From contig NZ_JACTUZ010000023.1 of NCBI RefSeq assembly GCF_014490445.1, forward strand, positions 1-43,397: a stretch of 43,397 bases of DNA. The letters run 5' to 3'. Shown here in pieces: positions 16,813-24,719 of this stretch (its first letter is position 1; each line of letters starts with the position of its first letter). This DNA comes from Pseudoroseomonas ludipueritiae. GTDB taxonomy: Bacteria > Pseudomonadota > Alphaproteobacteria > Acetobacterales > Acetobacteraceae. The position numbers and the translations under genes are program-made. Under the pieces are notes generated by a model. The model did no database searches. It was not told where the DNA came from and saw nothing but the letters and a program-made list of their open reading frames with translations.

Positions 16813-17708
16813 CGGCCGGGTGCTTTCTGCGGACGTTCGGGAAGGAGGCCGTCGGGCCGCAGGCTCAGCACGAGCACCAGGCCGAGGCCGACAAGGATCT
16901 CGCGCAGCGCCGCCTGTTGCAGGGCGGAGACGCCGGGGGCGAGTTCCGTGAGGAAGCGCGTGGATTCCAGGAAGGCGACGAGAAGATAGGCGCCGATCAC
17001 CGCGCCCGCCGGCCGCGCATTGCCGCCGGCGGTGACGGCGAGGAAGATGTAGATGGTGATCAGCGGCTGGAACTGGTCCGGCGCCACGTAGCTGGTGTAA
17101 TGGCCATAGATGGCGCCCGCGAGCCCGGCGATGCCGGCGGCCAGCGAGAAGGCCTGGGCCTTGAAGCGCACCACGTTCTTGCCGGCGACGGCGGCCACCG
17201 TCTCATCCTCCCGCACCGCGCGCAGGCTGCGGCCCCAGGGGGAATGCAGCAGGCGCCGTTGCAGCCCATAGACGGCGCCCACGGCCACCAGCGCGACGGC
17301 CAGCGTGCCCAGGTGGAACCACAGGCCGGTGTCACGCGGCAGGAAGCTGGGCACGCCGGAGATACCATCCGTGCCATTGGTCAGCCAGACCTCGTTGGAG
17401 GCGACGAGGCGCACGACCTCCGCGAAGCCGAGGGTGACGATGGCCAGGTAGTCGTCCCGCAGCCGCAGGGTGGAGAAGCAGACCACCAGCCCGGCGCCGC
17501 TGGCCACCAGCACGGCGAGCAGGAGGCCAACCGGGACCGGCACATGCGCCCAGCTCGTGCTCATGGCCGAGGCATAGGCGCCCAGCGCGAAGAAGCCGGC
17601 GAGGCCGAGATTGACCAGCCCCGCCAGCCCCCAGGAGAGCATCAGGCTCTGCGCCAGCAGCGCATAGACGGAGCCCACGACCAGCGCGAAAAGGAGATAG
17701 GTGATCAT
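16809..17708 (-). CDS. livM: Branched-chain amino acid-type ABC transporter permease (LivM-like)
   Basis: A 299-residue membrane protein with about eight hydrophobic segments. The motif GFAEVVRLVASNEVWLTNGT near residues 95-115, then a downstream YGLQRRLLHSPWGRSLRAVR block, is characteristic of LivM. It pairs with LivH encoded just upstream (4-bp overlap). Liv-type systems in soil bacteria import many compounds besides Leu/Ile/Val, including amides and aromatic acids. The symbol is given by family, not by proven substrate. Confidence 0.9.
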   Translation of the reverse strand: MITYLLFALVVGSVYALLAQSLMLSWGLAGLVNLGLAGFFALGAYASAMSTSWAHVPVPVGLLLAVLVASGAGLVVCFSTLRLRDDYLAIVTLGFAEVVRLVASNEVWLTNGTDGISGVPSFLPRDTGLWFHLGTLAVALVAVGAVYGLQRRLLHSPWGRSLRAVREDETVAAVAGKNVVRFKAQAFSLAAGIAGLAGAIYGHYTSYVAPDQFQPLITIYIFLAVTAGGNARPAGAVIGAYLLVAFLESTRFLTELAPGVSALQQAALREILVGLGLVLVLSLRPDGLLPERPQKAPGR

Positions 17709-18571
17709 GCCGCGCGGCTGCCCAGCAGGCCGGCGGGCCGCACGGTCAGCACGGCCAGGATGACCAGGAAGCTGACGGCGAGGCGATAGGAGGGTGCGAG
17801 GGCCAGCACGGTGAGTTCCTCGGCGATGCCGATGACAAAGGCGCCCGCCACGGCGCCGGGAATGCTGCCCAGCCCGCCCAGCACGGCGGCGGCGAAGACG
17901 GAGAGCAGGATGCGCCCGCCGGTCATGGGGTCGATGGAGGTGTCGAGCCCGATCAGCGTGCCGCCGATGCCGCAGAGCCCGCCGCCAAGCGCCACGGTGA
18001 GCAGCGCGATGAGGCGGGGATCAACGCCTTTCAGCCGCGCCAGGTCCGGATTGTCGGCCACCGCGCGCATGGAGCGGCCCAGCGGCGTCAGCGCCAGAAA
18101 GGCCCAGAGCGCCGCCATGACACCGAGCGCCACCAGAAGGTTGTTGATCTGCTGTGGCCCGATGCGGATGGGGCCGAAGGCCACGTCGCGCGCCAACGGC
18201 AGGTCGAAGGCCTGAAGGTCATTGCCGAAGGCGAAGCGCAGCGCATTCTCGATCACCATGGCCAGGGCGAGGGAGCCAATGGCCTTCATGAGCGCGCCGC
18301 CCCGGCCGAGCCTGTCCAGCGCGGCATATTCCAGAAAGGCACCCAGGACCGCCGCCACGACGAAGGCGGCGGCGACGCCGGCGGCGATGGGCAGGCCCAG
18401 CCGTGCATTCACCACCCAGGCCCCATAGGCGCCGGCCGTGGCCAGGGCGCCGATGGCGAAATTCGGGAAACGCAGCACGGCGAAGATGGCACTGAAGCCC
18501 AGCGCCGGCAGCGCCAGCAGCGATCCCGAGATGACGCCATTGACGAGAGCCTGGAGAAGCGCCTCGGGCAT
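17705..18571 (-). CDS. livH: Branched-chain amino acid-type ABC transporter permease (LivH-like)
   Basis: A 288-residue integral membrane protein starting MPEALLQALVNGVISGSLLA, the usual LivH opening. The GRSMRAVADNPDLARLKGVD block near residues 170-190 is the LivH family signature. The ATG at 18571 shares one base with the stop of the binding-protein gene (TGATG). The frame is open further upstream, but that segment is antisense-like read-through of the binding-protein gene. It forms the membrane channel with LivM. Confidence 0.92.
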   Translation of the reverse strand: MPEALLQALVNGVISGSLLALPALGFSAIFAVLRFPNFAIGALATAGAYGAWVVNARLGLPIAAGVAAAFVVAAVLGAFLEYAALDRLGRGGALMKAIGSLALAMVIENALRFAFGNDLQAFDLPLARDVAFGPIRIGPQQINNLLVALGVMAALWAFLALTPLGRSMRAVADNPDLARLKGVDPRLIALLTVALGGGLCGIGGTLIGLDTSIDPMTGGRILLSVFAAAVLGGLGSIPGAVAGAFVIGIAEELTVLALAPSYRLAVSFLVILAVLTVRPAGLLGSRAA

Positions 18572-19770
18572 CAGGCGATCTTCAGCAGCGTGACCTTGCC
18601 GGCCTTGACCTGCTCGTAGCGGAACTTGGCATCGGTGATGTCGCCCACCTCGGTGAAGTCGCAGGGGCCGGAAGCGCCGTCGTAATCCACCTTGGTGCCA
18701 GCGGCGATCAGCTTGAGCCCGTCCACCGCATTGTCCACGCGCTCCCCACCACCCTGGGCCACCTTGCGGAGATTGTCCTTGATGACGGCGCCCGTGGTGC
18801 CCTTGCCCGCCGCCATCGCCATGGCGATCAGGCTGAGGTGGTCGTAGCACTGGGCGCTGTAGGTATCCGGCGCATCCACGCCCAGCAGCCGGGCAACGCG
18901 GCCATAGGCGCCGGAACCGGCGGCGGTGGAGGGCGAGAGGGTATAGATGCCCTCGCTGACATCGGCGGGCAGCGCATCCACAAGCTGCTTGTTCACGGCA
19001 TAGCCGAAGCCGATCAGCTTGCCGCGGAAGCTGGCGCGGTAGAGGTCGCGCACCAGCACGGCGGTGTCATTGGTATAGCCGCCCATGACGATCACGTCCG
19101 GCCGGCCGCGCAGCACCTGGTCCACCTCGGTGCGCAGCGTGGTCTTCTTGTCGTCATAGATCAGGGAAGAGGTCTTGCCGCCGGCCTTGGTCACGGCCTC
19201 GGTGATGAACCTGAACTGCGCCTCGGTGAAAGGCGTCTGCGGCGACATGAAGGCGACGGTCTTGGCGCCCATCTCCACCGCGAATTCGCCGAACTTGGTG
19301 CCCTGCAGGCTGGTATTGGGCTGGGTGCGGATGATGAAGCCCTGGTGCGGCAGTTGCGTGATGGAATCCGCGCCGGAAACGGTGGCCAGGAACACGCCGG
19401 ATTGCCAGCAGACCGGCGCCACGGCGGTGGTGACCGAGGAAGCCCAGGTGCCGATGATGGCCGAGACGCCATCCACATCGATCAGCTTGCGCGCGGCGCG
19501 CAGCCCGGCTTCCGGGTTGGTCTGGTCGTCTTCCGAGATGACCTGGATCTGGCGGCCCAGCACGCCACCGGCGGCGTTGATCTCGGCGGCGGCGCGCTTC
19601 ACCACCTCCGCCATGCTGGGGCCGTAGGAGCCGCCGGAGCCGGTCAGCGGCGTCAGCGTGCCGAGCTTGATAGGGCCGCTCCCCTGCGCGCGCAGGATGC
19701 GCGGCATGGCCAGGGAGCCGGTGGCAAGCGCGGCGGCGGCAAGGATCTGCCTGCGCGACAGGTCGGTCAT
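18571..19770 (-). CDS. Liv-type ABC transporter substrate-binding protein
   Basis: A 399-residue type I periplasmic binding protein. It begins MTDLSRRQILAAAALATGS, a twin-arginine-type signal with cleavage near LRAQ (residue 29). Mature hallmarks are IKLGTLTPLTGSGGSYGPSM and EINAAGGVLGRQIQVISEDD. AGGAG precedes the ATG at 19770; the frame extends further upstream without a convincing start. The gene lies 1 bp after the livF-like ATPase gene. The ligand is unknown and may not be an amino acid, given the hydrolases encoded downstream. Confidence 0.92.
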   Translation of the reverse strand: MTDLSRRQILAAAALATGSLAMPRILRAQGSGPIKLGTLTPLTGSGGSYGPSMAEVVKRAAAEINAAGGVLGRQIQVISEDDQTNPEAGLRAARKLIDVDGVSAIIGTWASSVTTAVAPVCWQSGVFLATVSGADSITQLPHQGFIIRTQPNTSLQGTKFGEFAVEMGAKTVAFMSPQTPFTEAQFRFITEAVTKAGGKTSSLIYDDKKTTLRTEVDQVLRGRPDVIVMGGYTNDTAVLVRDLYRASFRGKLIGFGYAVNKQLVDALPADVSEGIYTLSPSTAAGSGAYGRVARLLGVDAPDTYSAQCYDHLSLIAMAMAAGKGTTGAVIKDNLRKVAQGGGERVDNAVDGLKLIAAGTKVDYDGASGPCDFTEVGDITDAKFRYEQVKAGKVTLLKIA

Positions 19771-19771
19771 G

Positions 19772-20506
19772 TCACTCTCCTGCGGGGTGGTGGGCACGGC
19801 CGCCGAGGAACAGACGGCGGATATCGGGATCGTCGGCAACCGCGCGGGCCGGGCCTTCCAGATGGTTGCGGCCATCCACCAGCACATAGGCACGGTCGGA
19901 GACCGAAAGGGATTCCAGCGCGTTCTGCTCCACCATCAGCACGGCGATGCCGCCCGTGGCGATGGTGCGCACCAGCGCGAAGAGCTCGCTCGCGGCCCGG
20001 GGGCTGAGGCCCGCCGTGGGCTCATCCAGCAGCAGGGCGCGCGGGCGGCCCATCAGCGCCATGGCGACGGCCAGCACCTGCCGCTGGCCGCCGGACAGGC
20101 TGCGCGCGGCGGCACGGCGCTTCTCGGCCAGCATGGGGAAGCGCGCGAAGGCCTCCTCCATGCGCTGGCGCGTCGCGCGGCGCTCGAAGAGGCAGCCCAT
20201 CTCCAGGTTCTCGGCGATGGTGAGGCTGCCGAAGATGTTGCGCTCCTGCGGCACGAAGCCGAGGCCGGCCCTGGCGATGGATTGCGGCGAGCGCCCCGCG
20301 ACATCCTCGCCGCCGATGCGGACCTGCCCGCGCGAGGGCCGCAGCAGCCCCGCCACCAGCTTCAGCGCGGTGGACTTGCCGGCGCCATTGGGGCCGATCA
20401 CCGTCACCAGTTCCCCGGCATCGGCGGTGAGCGTGACGCCCTTCACCACCTGCTCGGCGGAGGCATAGCCACCGACGATATCCTCCGCCGAGAGCAGCGC
20501 GCTCAT
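19772..20506 (-). CDS. livF: Liv-type ABC transporter ATP-binding protein (LivF-like)
   Basis: A 244-residue ATPase. Walker A is VIGPNGAGKST near residue 38, the Q loop VPQERNIFGSLT near 86, the signature LSGGQRQVLAVAMAL near 136 and Walker B ALLLDEPTAGLSP near 156. VLMVEQNALESLSVSDRAYVL near 190 is the LivF-specific switch region. It overlaps the LivG gene by 4 bp, so the two ATPases are probably made in equal amounts and form a heterodimer on LivHM. Confidence 0.93.
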   Translation of the reverse strand: MSALLSAEDIVGGYASAEQVVKGVTLTADAGELVTVIGPNGAGKSTALKLVAGLLRPSRGQVRIGGEDVAGRSPQSIARAGLGFVPQERNIFGSLTIAENLEMGCLFERRATRQRMEEAFARFPMLAEKRRAAARSLSGGQRQVLAVAMALMGRPRALLLDEPTAGLSPRAASELFALVRTIATGGIAVLMVEQNALESLSVSDRAYVLVDGRNHLEGPARAVADDPDIRRLFLGGRAHHPAGE

Positions 20507-21273
20507 CGTCGCCCCCCGAGATAGGCATCCTGCACGGCCGGGTCGGCGCGCACCTCGTCGAAACTGCCTTCCATCAGCGTGCGGCCCTGGGCCATGACAA
20601 TGACGCGCTGGCAGATGCGCTCGATCAGCGCCATGTCATGCTCGACGATCAGGATGGTCAGCCCTTCCCGCGCCAGGGACAGGAGTTGGTCGCCGATCTC
20701 CTCCGCCAGGGTTGGATTCACGCCGGCCGCCGGTTCGTCGAAGAGGATCATGCGCGGCTCGGCCATCAAAGCCCGGCCGATCTCCAGCAGCTTCTTCTGC
20801 CCACCGGACAGCGCGGTGACCTGGCTATCGACGAGGTGCGAGAGGCGCAGCCGTGCGGCCACGGCCAGCGCGCGTTCCGCCAGCTCCGCCTCCCGCCGCC
20901 GGGCCGCCGCGGAACCAAGGATGGCAGCGCCGAGCCGCTCGCCCGGCTGGCGCGGGCCATAGACCATCAGATGCTCAAAGACTGTCAGGCGCGGAAAGCC
21001 GCGCGCGATCTGGAAGGAACGGACCAGGCCACGCCGGGCGATGCGGTGCGGCCGCTCCCGCTCAATGCGCTCGCCCATGAAACTGATGCGGCCGGATTGG
21101 CAGCGCATGAGTCCGGAGAGCACGTTGAACATTGTGGTCTTGCCGGCGCCATTGGGCCCGATCAGCCCGGTGACGAGGCCCCGGCGCACGCTGAAGCCGG
21201 CACCATCCAGCGCCTTCAGCCCGCCGAAGGCGAGATGCACATTCTCGGCCAGCAGCGGAGGCGCCGTGTTCAT
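20503..21273 (-). CDS. livG: Liv-type ABC transporter ATP-binding protein (LivG-like)
   Basis: A 256-residue ATPase. Walker A is LIGPNGAGKTTMFNVLSG near residue 40, RRGLVRSFQIARGFPRLTVFE near 80 is LivG-like, the signature is LSGGQKKLLEIGRALM near 155, Walker B is MILFDEPAAGVNP near 175 and the switch is TILIVEHDMALIE near 210. The ATG at 21273 overlaps the TetR stop by 4 bp (ATGA). The frame runs further upstream only because the antiparallel reading of tetR lacks stops. Confidence 0.93.
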   Translation of the reverse strand: MNTAPPLLAENVHLAFGGLKALDGAGFSVRRGLVTGLIGPNGAGKTTMFNVLSGLMRCQSGRISFMGERIERERPHRIARRGLVRSFQIARGFPRLTVFEHLMVYGPRQPGERLGAAILGSAAARRREAELAERALAVAARLRLSHLVDSQVTALSGGQKKLLEIGRALMAEPRMILFDEPAAGVNPTLAEEIGDQLLSLAREGLTILIVEHDMALIERICQRVIVMAQGRTLMEGSFDEVRADPAVQDAYLGGRR

Positions 21274-21905
21274 GGCAGGCGCACCGCCGCCGGCGTCTCG
21301 GTGGAACGGCCGCCGCGGAACTCGCGCCTGACCTGCTCCTTCCAGAAATCCAGCAAGGTGGCGAAATAGTCCGGGTCGTCCTTCACCGTGCTCTGCGCGA
21401 TCATGCCGCGCATCATGCACATGGTGGCATTCATCAGCACCAGCGCCCGCGCGACCTCGACGCCGGATTTCTCGGCCAGCTCGCCCCACACGGCATTCAG
21501 CCCCTCGTGGAATTCCTTCACCACGGGCAGGATGCGGCTGCGGAAGTCAGGGTTGTGGCGCGCTTCCGGCAGATACTCCATCGTCACGTAGAAGAGCCGG
21601 TCGTTCATCATCTTCCAGATGTAGTCGACCAAGTCGTCACTGCTGCCACCGGACCCACGGATGGCCACCGCATGGCGGTGCAAGGCAGCGGTGCAGACGC
21701 GCAACTGCCGGCTGACCGCATCGGCGATGATGGCTTCCTTGCTGTCGAAGTGATGCGTCAGCGCCCCACGCGACACGCCCGCGCTTTCCGCGATGTCGGC
21801 GGTGGAAAGGCGCGCCAGGCCGCGATCGTGCAACAGGTCCACCGTGGCATCGAGCAGCTTTGCCACGGTCTCCGCGCTGCGCCGGTGTTGCGGAACTCGC
21901 GTCAC
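21270..21905 (-). CDS. TetR-family transcriptional regulator, first gene of the fifteen-gene operon
   Basis: A 211-residue regulator if the GTG at 21905 is used. The HTH lies near residues 10-55 (AKLLDATVDLLHDRGLARLS, then ESAGVSRGALTHHFDSKEAI); the rest is the ligand-binding helical domain. A TTG at 22001 would add 32 residues, but that segment contains two palindromes that look like operators, so the shorter start is preferred. Its stop overlaps the LivG start by 4 bp, meaning the regulator is co-transcribed with the transport and hydrolase genes. Negative autoregulation released by the imported substrate is the simplest model. Confidence 0.85.
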   Translation of the reverse strand: MTRVPQHRRSAETVAKLLDATVDLLHDRGLARLSTADIAESAGVSRGALTHHFDSKEAIIADAVSRQLRVCTAALHRHAVAIRGSGGSSDDLVDYIWKMMNDRLFYVTMEYLPEARHNPDFRSRILPVVKEFHEGLNAVWGELAEKSGVEVARALVLMNATMCMMRGMIAQSTVKDDPDYFATLLDFWKEQVRREFRGGRSTETPAAVRLP

Positions 21906-21952
21906 GACCAAGCCGCCCTGAGATGCCGCGAAAGAGTGCACAGCCTGTTTGA

Positions 21953-21970
21953 AAACCGTCAAGCCGGTTT
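21953..21970. promoter_or_regulatory. Candidate TetR operator 1, AAACCG-N6-CGGTTT
   Basis: A perfect 6-bp inverted repeat with a 6-bp centre, 48 bp upstream of the preferred TetR start. In the minus-strand direction it contains TTGACG, a possible -35 element, in its centre and right arm. The position suits autoregulation of the operon. Confidence 0.45.
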
Positions 21971-21983
21971 GTTTCCGAACAAA
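21968..21983. promoter_or_regulatory. Candidate TetR operator 2, TTTGTT-N4-AACAAA
   Basis: A perfect 6-bp inverted repeat with a 4-bp centre, overlapping the end of operator 1 by three bases. The pair could bind two regulator dimers side by side. Confidence 0.4.
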
Positions 21984-22376
21984 AGCCCTTAGTTTGTGCA
22001 ATGCAGCGGTGCAGCTTTCAGCATGCCTGCGTCGCGCAAATGCATTCCCCCGGAACCTTCCGCCGCGCAGCGGGCCGCCTTATGAAATCGGCGCGTTAAT
22101 ATTTCTGCCGCCAATGCGCGTTTCCGTCCTACTCAGCGCCAGACCGCCCGGTCATGGCGCGAAAAGCAAATGGTGAACTACCTCGCCGGTTTATTCGGAA
22201 TGGTTGAGCGGAGTGGACAGCCGCTAGCCAGCAAAGCTTTTCATCCCGCTTTCTCGCAATAAATTTGTGAAAAGCTGTAATGCTGGGCAGCCTTTTTCCG
22301 TCAGGACGTTACTGCTTCCTACCCGCAGAAGCGCAGGGCGTTTTACGTTTCTATACACGCTTTCTCGCAAGCTTAA

Positions 22377-22411
22377 AGCGGAATTCTGTTGCTCAAGCTT
22401 GAATTTCCGCT
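22377..22411. other. Inverted repeat, AGCGGAA / TTCCGCT
   Basis: AGCGGAATTC at 22377-22386 and GAATTTCCGCT at 22401-22411 form a stem of about 10 bp with one bulged T and a 14-base loop. It could be a hairpin or a protein-binding site. There is no U-tract. Confidence 0.4.
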
Positions 22412-22845
22412 GATTTCACGAGCATATGATTCGTGGACAGCAAAGCGGGTTTCCTGAGTGGTAAGGGCGGATTTCACGGCGGCAGGTTGCGTGGCAGGAC
22501 AGGCGAGGCGGCAAAGCCATTCCTGGCCGGCAGAAAGCAGGAAGCCCCATGAGATGCTTGACAGCCACTGGAAGGTTCCCGGACTGCGATCCTCGGCTCC
22601 TGGTGCTTCGGAGGCGGAGAAAGAGCTTCCAGCATGCCCCCGCCCCCGTGTGCCAGAGGCGTTACGCGGCGCTGTCCCAGGGCGGGACCGGCGGTGCTGA
22701 CCTGATGATGTTCTGAAACTCGGTTGGGTAGGATGTCTCTGGTGCTTCGAGGCCGCGGCTCCTTTGCCGCTCCTCGCCGGCAGGTCCGGCGAAGCATCTC
22801 TGCGTCCCGCCCTCTGTTCCTGCCCTGCCATTCGTATCGTCGTGG

Positions 22846-22875
22846 CCGGCCCTGACGGACCCTGTCAGGCGCCGG
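22846..22875. other. Hairpin in the leader region of the beta-helix gene
   Basis: CCGGC-CCTGAC pairs with GTCAGG-C-GCCGG around a 7-base loop, an 11-bp stem with a single bulged C, about 140 bp before the beta-helix start. It may be part of a 5' untranslated region or a terminator facing leftward. Confidence 0.35.
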
Positions 22876-23014
22876 AATGTAGAGGCACGACTCAAGGACT
22901 TCAGAATACATCGAGACGACCTGAGCCGGATAGAAAAAATCCAGTCCTTGCTTCTTTATGTTCAGATAATGAGAAGCAATTGACTATTATTGCATGAGAC
23001 TCGGAGTAGATATT

Positions 23015-24385
23015 ATGGCTATTCTTTCTTCTGTTGATCAGCCGGAAAACGCGATTGTTCTGAATCCTGGCGATAACATCCAGGAAGCGGTGCGGGCTGG
23101 CGGCGAAGGCGCCGTGTTCTGGCTGGAAGCCGGCGTCTACCGCATGCAGCAGATCGAGCCGCTCGAAGGGCAGACCATCCTAGGTGCCAGCGGCGCCGTC
23201 CTGAACGGCTCCCGGCTGCTGACCGAGTTCACCGAGGTCGATGGGCACTGGGTCGCGGAAGGCCAGACCCAGCAGGGCGTGCGCCACGAGACGGATGAAA
23301 GCGCGGAAGGTGCCCAGCGCCCCGGCTACCCCGATGCCGTCTATGTCAACGACCAGCCGCTGACGCCGGTGGATTCCCTCGACCAGCTGCGGTCGGGCAC
23401 CTATTTCTTCGACTACGACGCCGACCGCATCTTCCTCGGCGATGATCCCCATGGCCAGACGGTGGAAGCCGCAGTCAGCCCCTTCGCCATCGCCAGCGGC
23501 GCCAATGGCGTCACGGTGAGCGGCCTGACCGTCGAGAAGTATGCCACCCCGACCCAGGAAGCCGCCATCAGCGGCAACGGCGAGGGCTGGGTGATCAGCA
23601 ATAACGAGGTGCGGCTCAACTACGGCGTCGGCATCAACATCGGCGGGAACGGCCAGATCCTGGACAACCACGTCCATGACAACGGCCAGATGGGCCTGAA
23701 TGCCGGCGGCGGCGGCATCCTGATCGAAGGCAACGAGATCGCCTCCAACGGCTTCTGGTCCGGCATCGATGTTCTCTGGGAAGGCGGCGGCGGCAAGTTC
23801 ACCGAGACCGACGGGTTGATGGTGCGGAACAACTATTCGCACGACAACAACGGCTATGGCCTCTGGACCGATATCGACAACGTCAACACCACCTATGAGG
23901 GCAACCGGATCGAGTACAACTCGGCCGGCGGCATCAACCACGAGATCAGCTATTCCGCCAGCATCCACGACAACAGCTTTGTCGGCAACGGCGGCAATGG
24001 CCTGACCTGGCTCTGGGGCAGCGCCATACAGGTGCAGAACAGCCAGGATGTCGAGATCTTCAACAACTTCATCGACGCCAGCAGCGGCGGCAACGGCATT
24101 GGCCTGATCCAGCAGGATCGTGGCGAGGGCGCTTTCGGCGACTATGTCACCGTCAATAACAGCGTTCACGACAATACGCTGATCCTCACCTCCGAGGGCG
24201 GCGTCGGCGCCGTGGCCGACTATGACGAGGAGCGGATGCTGGCCGGCGGCAACAGCTTCGACAACAACGTGTACCATGTGTCGGAGGGGGGCGAGGACCA
24301 GTTCGCCTTCGGTGACTACTACACCTTCGAGAACTTCGGCGCCGTCGTCGGCCAGGACCTGGGCAGCTCGCTGCTGATCGGCTGA
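23015..24385 (+). CDS. Right-handed parallel beta-helix protein, possible secreted polysaccharide-modifying enzyme (paralogue of the protein at 42019)
   Basis: A 456-residue protein with repeated PbH1-like coils (SNNEVRLNYGVGIN, LDNHVHDNGQMGLN, IEGNEIASNGFWSG, VRNNYSHDNNGYGLW, HDNSFVGNG, FNNFIDASSGGNG), the fold of pectate lyases and alginate epimerases. The ATG at 23015 follows GGAG by 8 bp. No signal peptide is seen. The protein is strongly acidic, has only two lysines and no cysteine, and ends in LGSSLLIG, as in many type I secretion substrates, though no RTX nonapeptides are present. Blocks shared with its paralogue are WEGGGGK (near residue 257), WTDIDN (near 285), HEIS (near 310) and QQDRG (near 366); they may line a carbohydrate-binding groove. 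Activity is not established. Confidence 0.82.
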   Translation: MAILSSVDQPENAIVLNPGDNIQEAVRAGGEGAVFWLEAGVYRMQQIEPLEGQTILGASGAVLNGSRLLTEFTEVDGHWVAEGQTQQGVRHETDESAEGAQRPGYPDAVYVNDQPLTPVDSLDQLRSGTYFFDYDADRIFLGDDPHGQTVEAAVSPFAIASGANGVTVSGLTVEKYATPTQEAAISGNGEGWVISNNEVRLNYGVGINIGGNGQILDNHVHDNGQMGLNAGGGGILIEGNEIASNGFWSGIDVLWEGGGGKFTETDGLMVRNNYSHDNNGYGLWTDIDNVNTTYEGNRIEYNSAGGINHEISYSASIHDNSFVGNGGNGLTWLWGSAIQVQNSQDVEIFNNFIDASSGGNGIGLIQQDRGEGAFGDYVTVNNSVHDNTLILTSEGGVGAVADYDEERMLAGGNSFDNNVYHVSEGGEDQFAFGDYYTFENFGAVVGQDLGSSLLIG

Positions 24386-24411
24386 CCCTCCGGCCTCAGA
24401 TGAGCCAAAAG

Positions 24412-24439
24412 CTCCGGGCGTGATTTGTCACGTCCGGAG
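24412..24439 (+). terminator. Stem-loop after the beta-helix gene
   Basis: CTCCGGGCGTGA and TCACGTCCGGAG pair over 12 bp (one G-T pair) around a TTTG loop, 26 bp after the stop codon. No U-tract follows, but position and stability suit termination. Confidence 0.6.
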
Positions 24440-24443
24440 GATG

Positions 24444-24471
24444 CGCCGGGCGTGGCCAACCGCGCCCGGCG
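24444..24471 (+). terminator. Second stem-loop after the beta-helix gene
   Basis: CGCCGGGCG at 24444-24452 pairs perfectly with CGCCCGGCG at 24463-24471. It follows the first hairpin by 4 bp, so the pair may act as a tandem terminator. The remaining 250 bp up to the glycosyltransferase gene show nothing else clear. Confidence 0.45.
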
Positions 24472-24719
24472 GCCCGGCGCGCTCCGGTGAATCCGCGCCT
24501 CTTGTTCCGGTCCTGGCATTGGCATGCTGCCTGTTCCGAAAGGACAGGGGTACTCCCATTGCACCAAAGGGCGATCCCCTGCCCTCATGCTAAAGCCCTG
24601 GAAGAGGAGCGAAGGAAGCAGGCCGCTCCGCCTTGCCGGAGGTGGCAGGGGGAGTTCCGGGCCGGCTCCGCGCGGCGGGGCGCTTCCGGCCATGCCCAAG
24701 GGAAGACCAGGAGCGACCA

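Larger units (their letters stand above)
21984..23002. other. Long AT-richer non-coding region between the two halves of the window
   Basis: No convincing gene is present; open frames here are low-complexity, overlapping and without recognisable motifs. The stretch 22180-22400 and the last 100 bp before 23015 are clearly richer in A+T than the surroundings. It holds a hairpin at 22377-22411, another at 22846-22875, and a 13-bp direct repeat CGCTTTCTCGCAA at 22247-22259 and 22358-22370. It separates the catabolic operon (leftward) from the EPS locus (rightward) and must contain the promoter of the beta-helix gene. Confidence 0.6.

Noticed and set aside
18571-18850. N-terminal extension of the LivH-like protein upstream of 18571
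   Set aside because: The extension is an out-of-frame reading of the binding-protein gene with a Gly/Arg/His-rich translation; the ATG at 18571 begins a standard LivH N terminus.
21906-22001. N-terminal extension of TetR from a TTG at 22001
   Set aside because: It contains two palindromes that look like operators and its translation does not resemble a TetR N terminus; the GTG at 21905 places the HTH at the usual position.
22373-22911. Possible genes in the long spacer
   Set aside because: Several overlapping frames exist on both strands, but none has a clear ribosome site, motif or amino-acid composition like a real protein of this genome.
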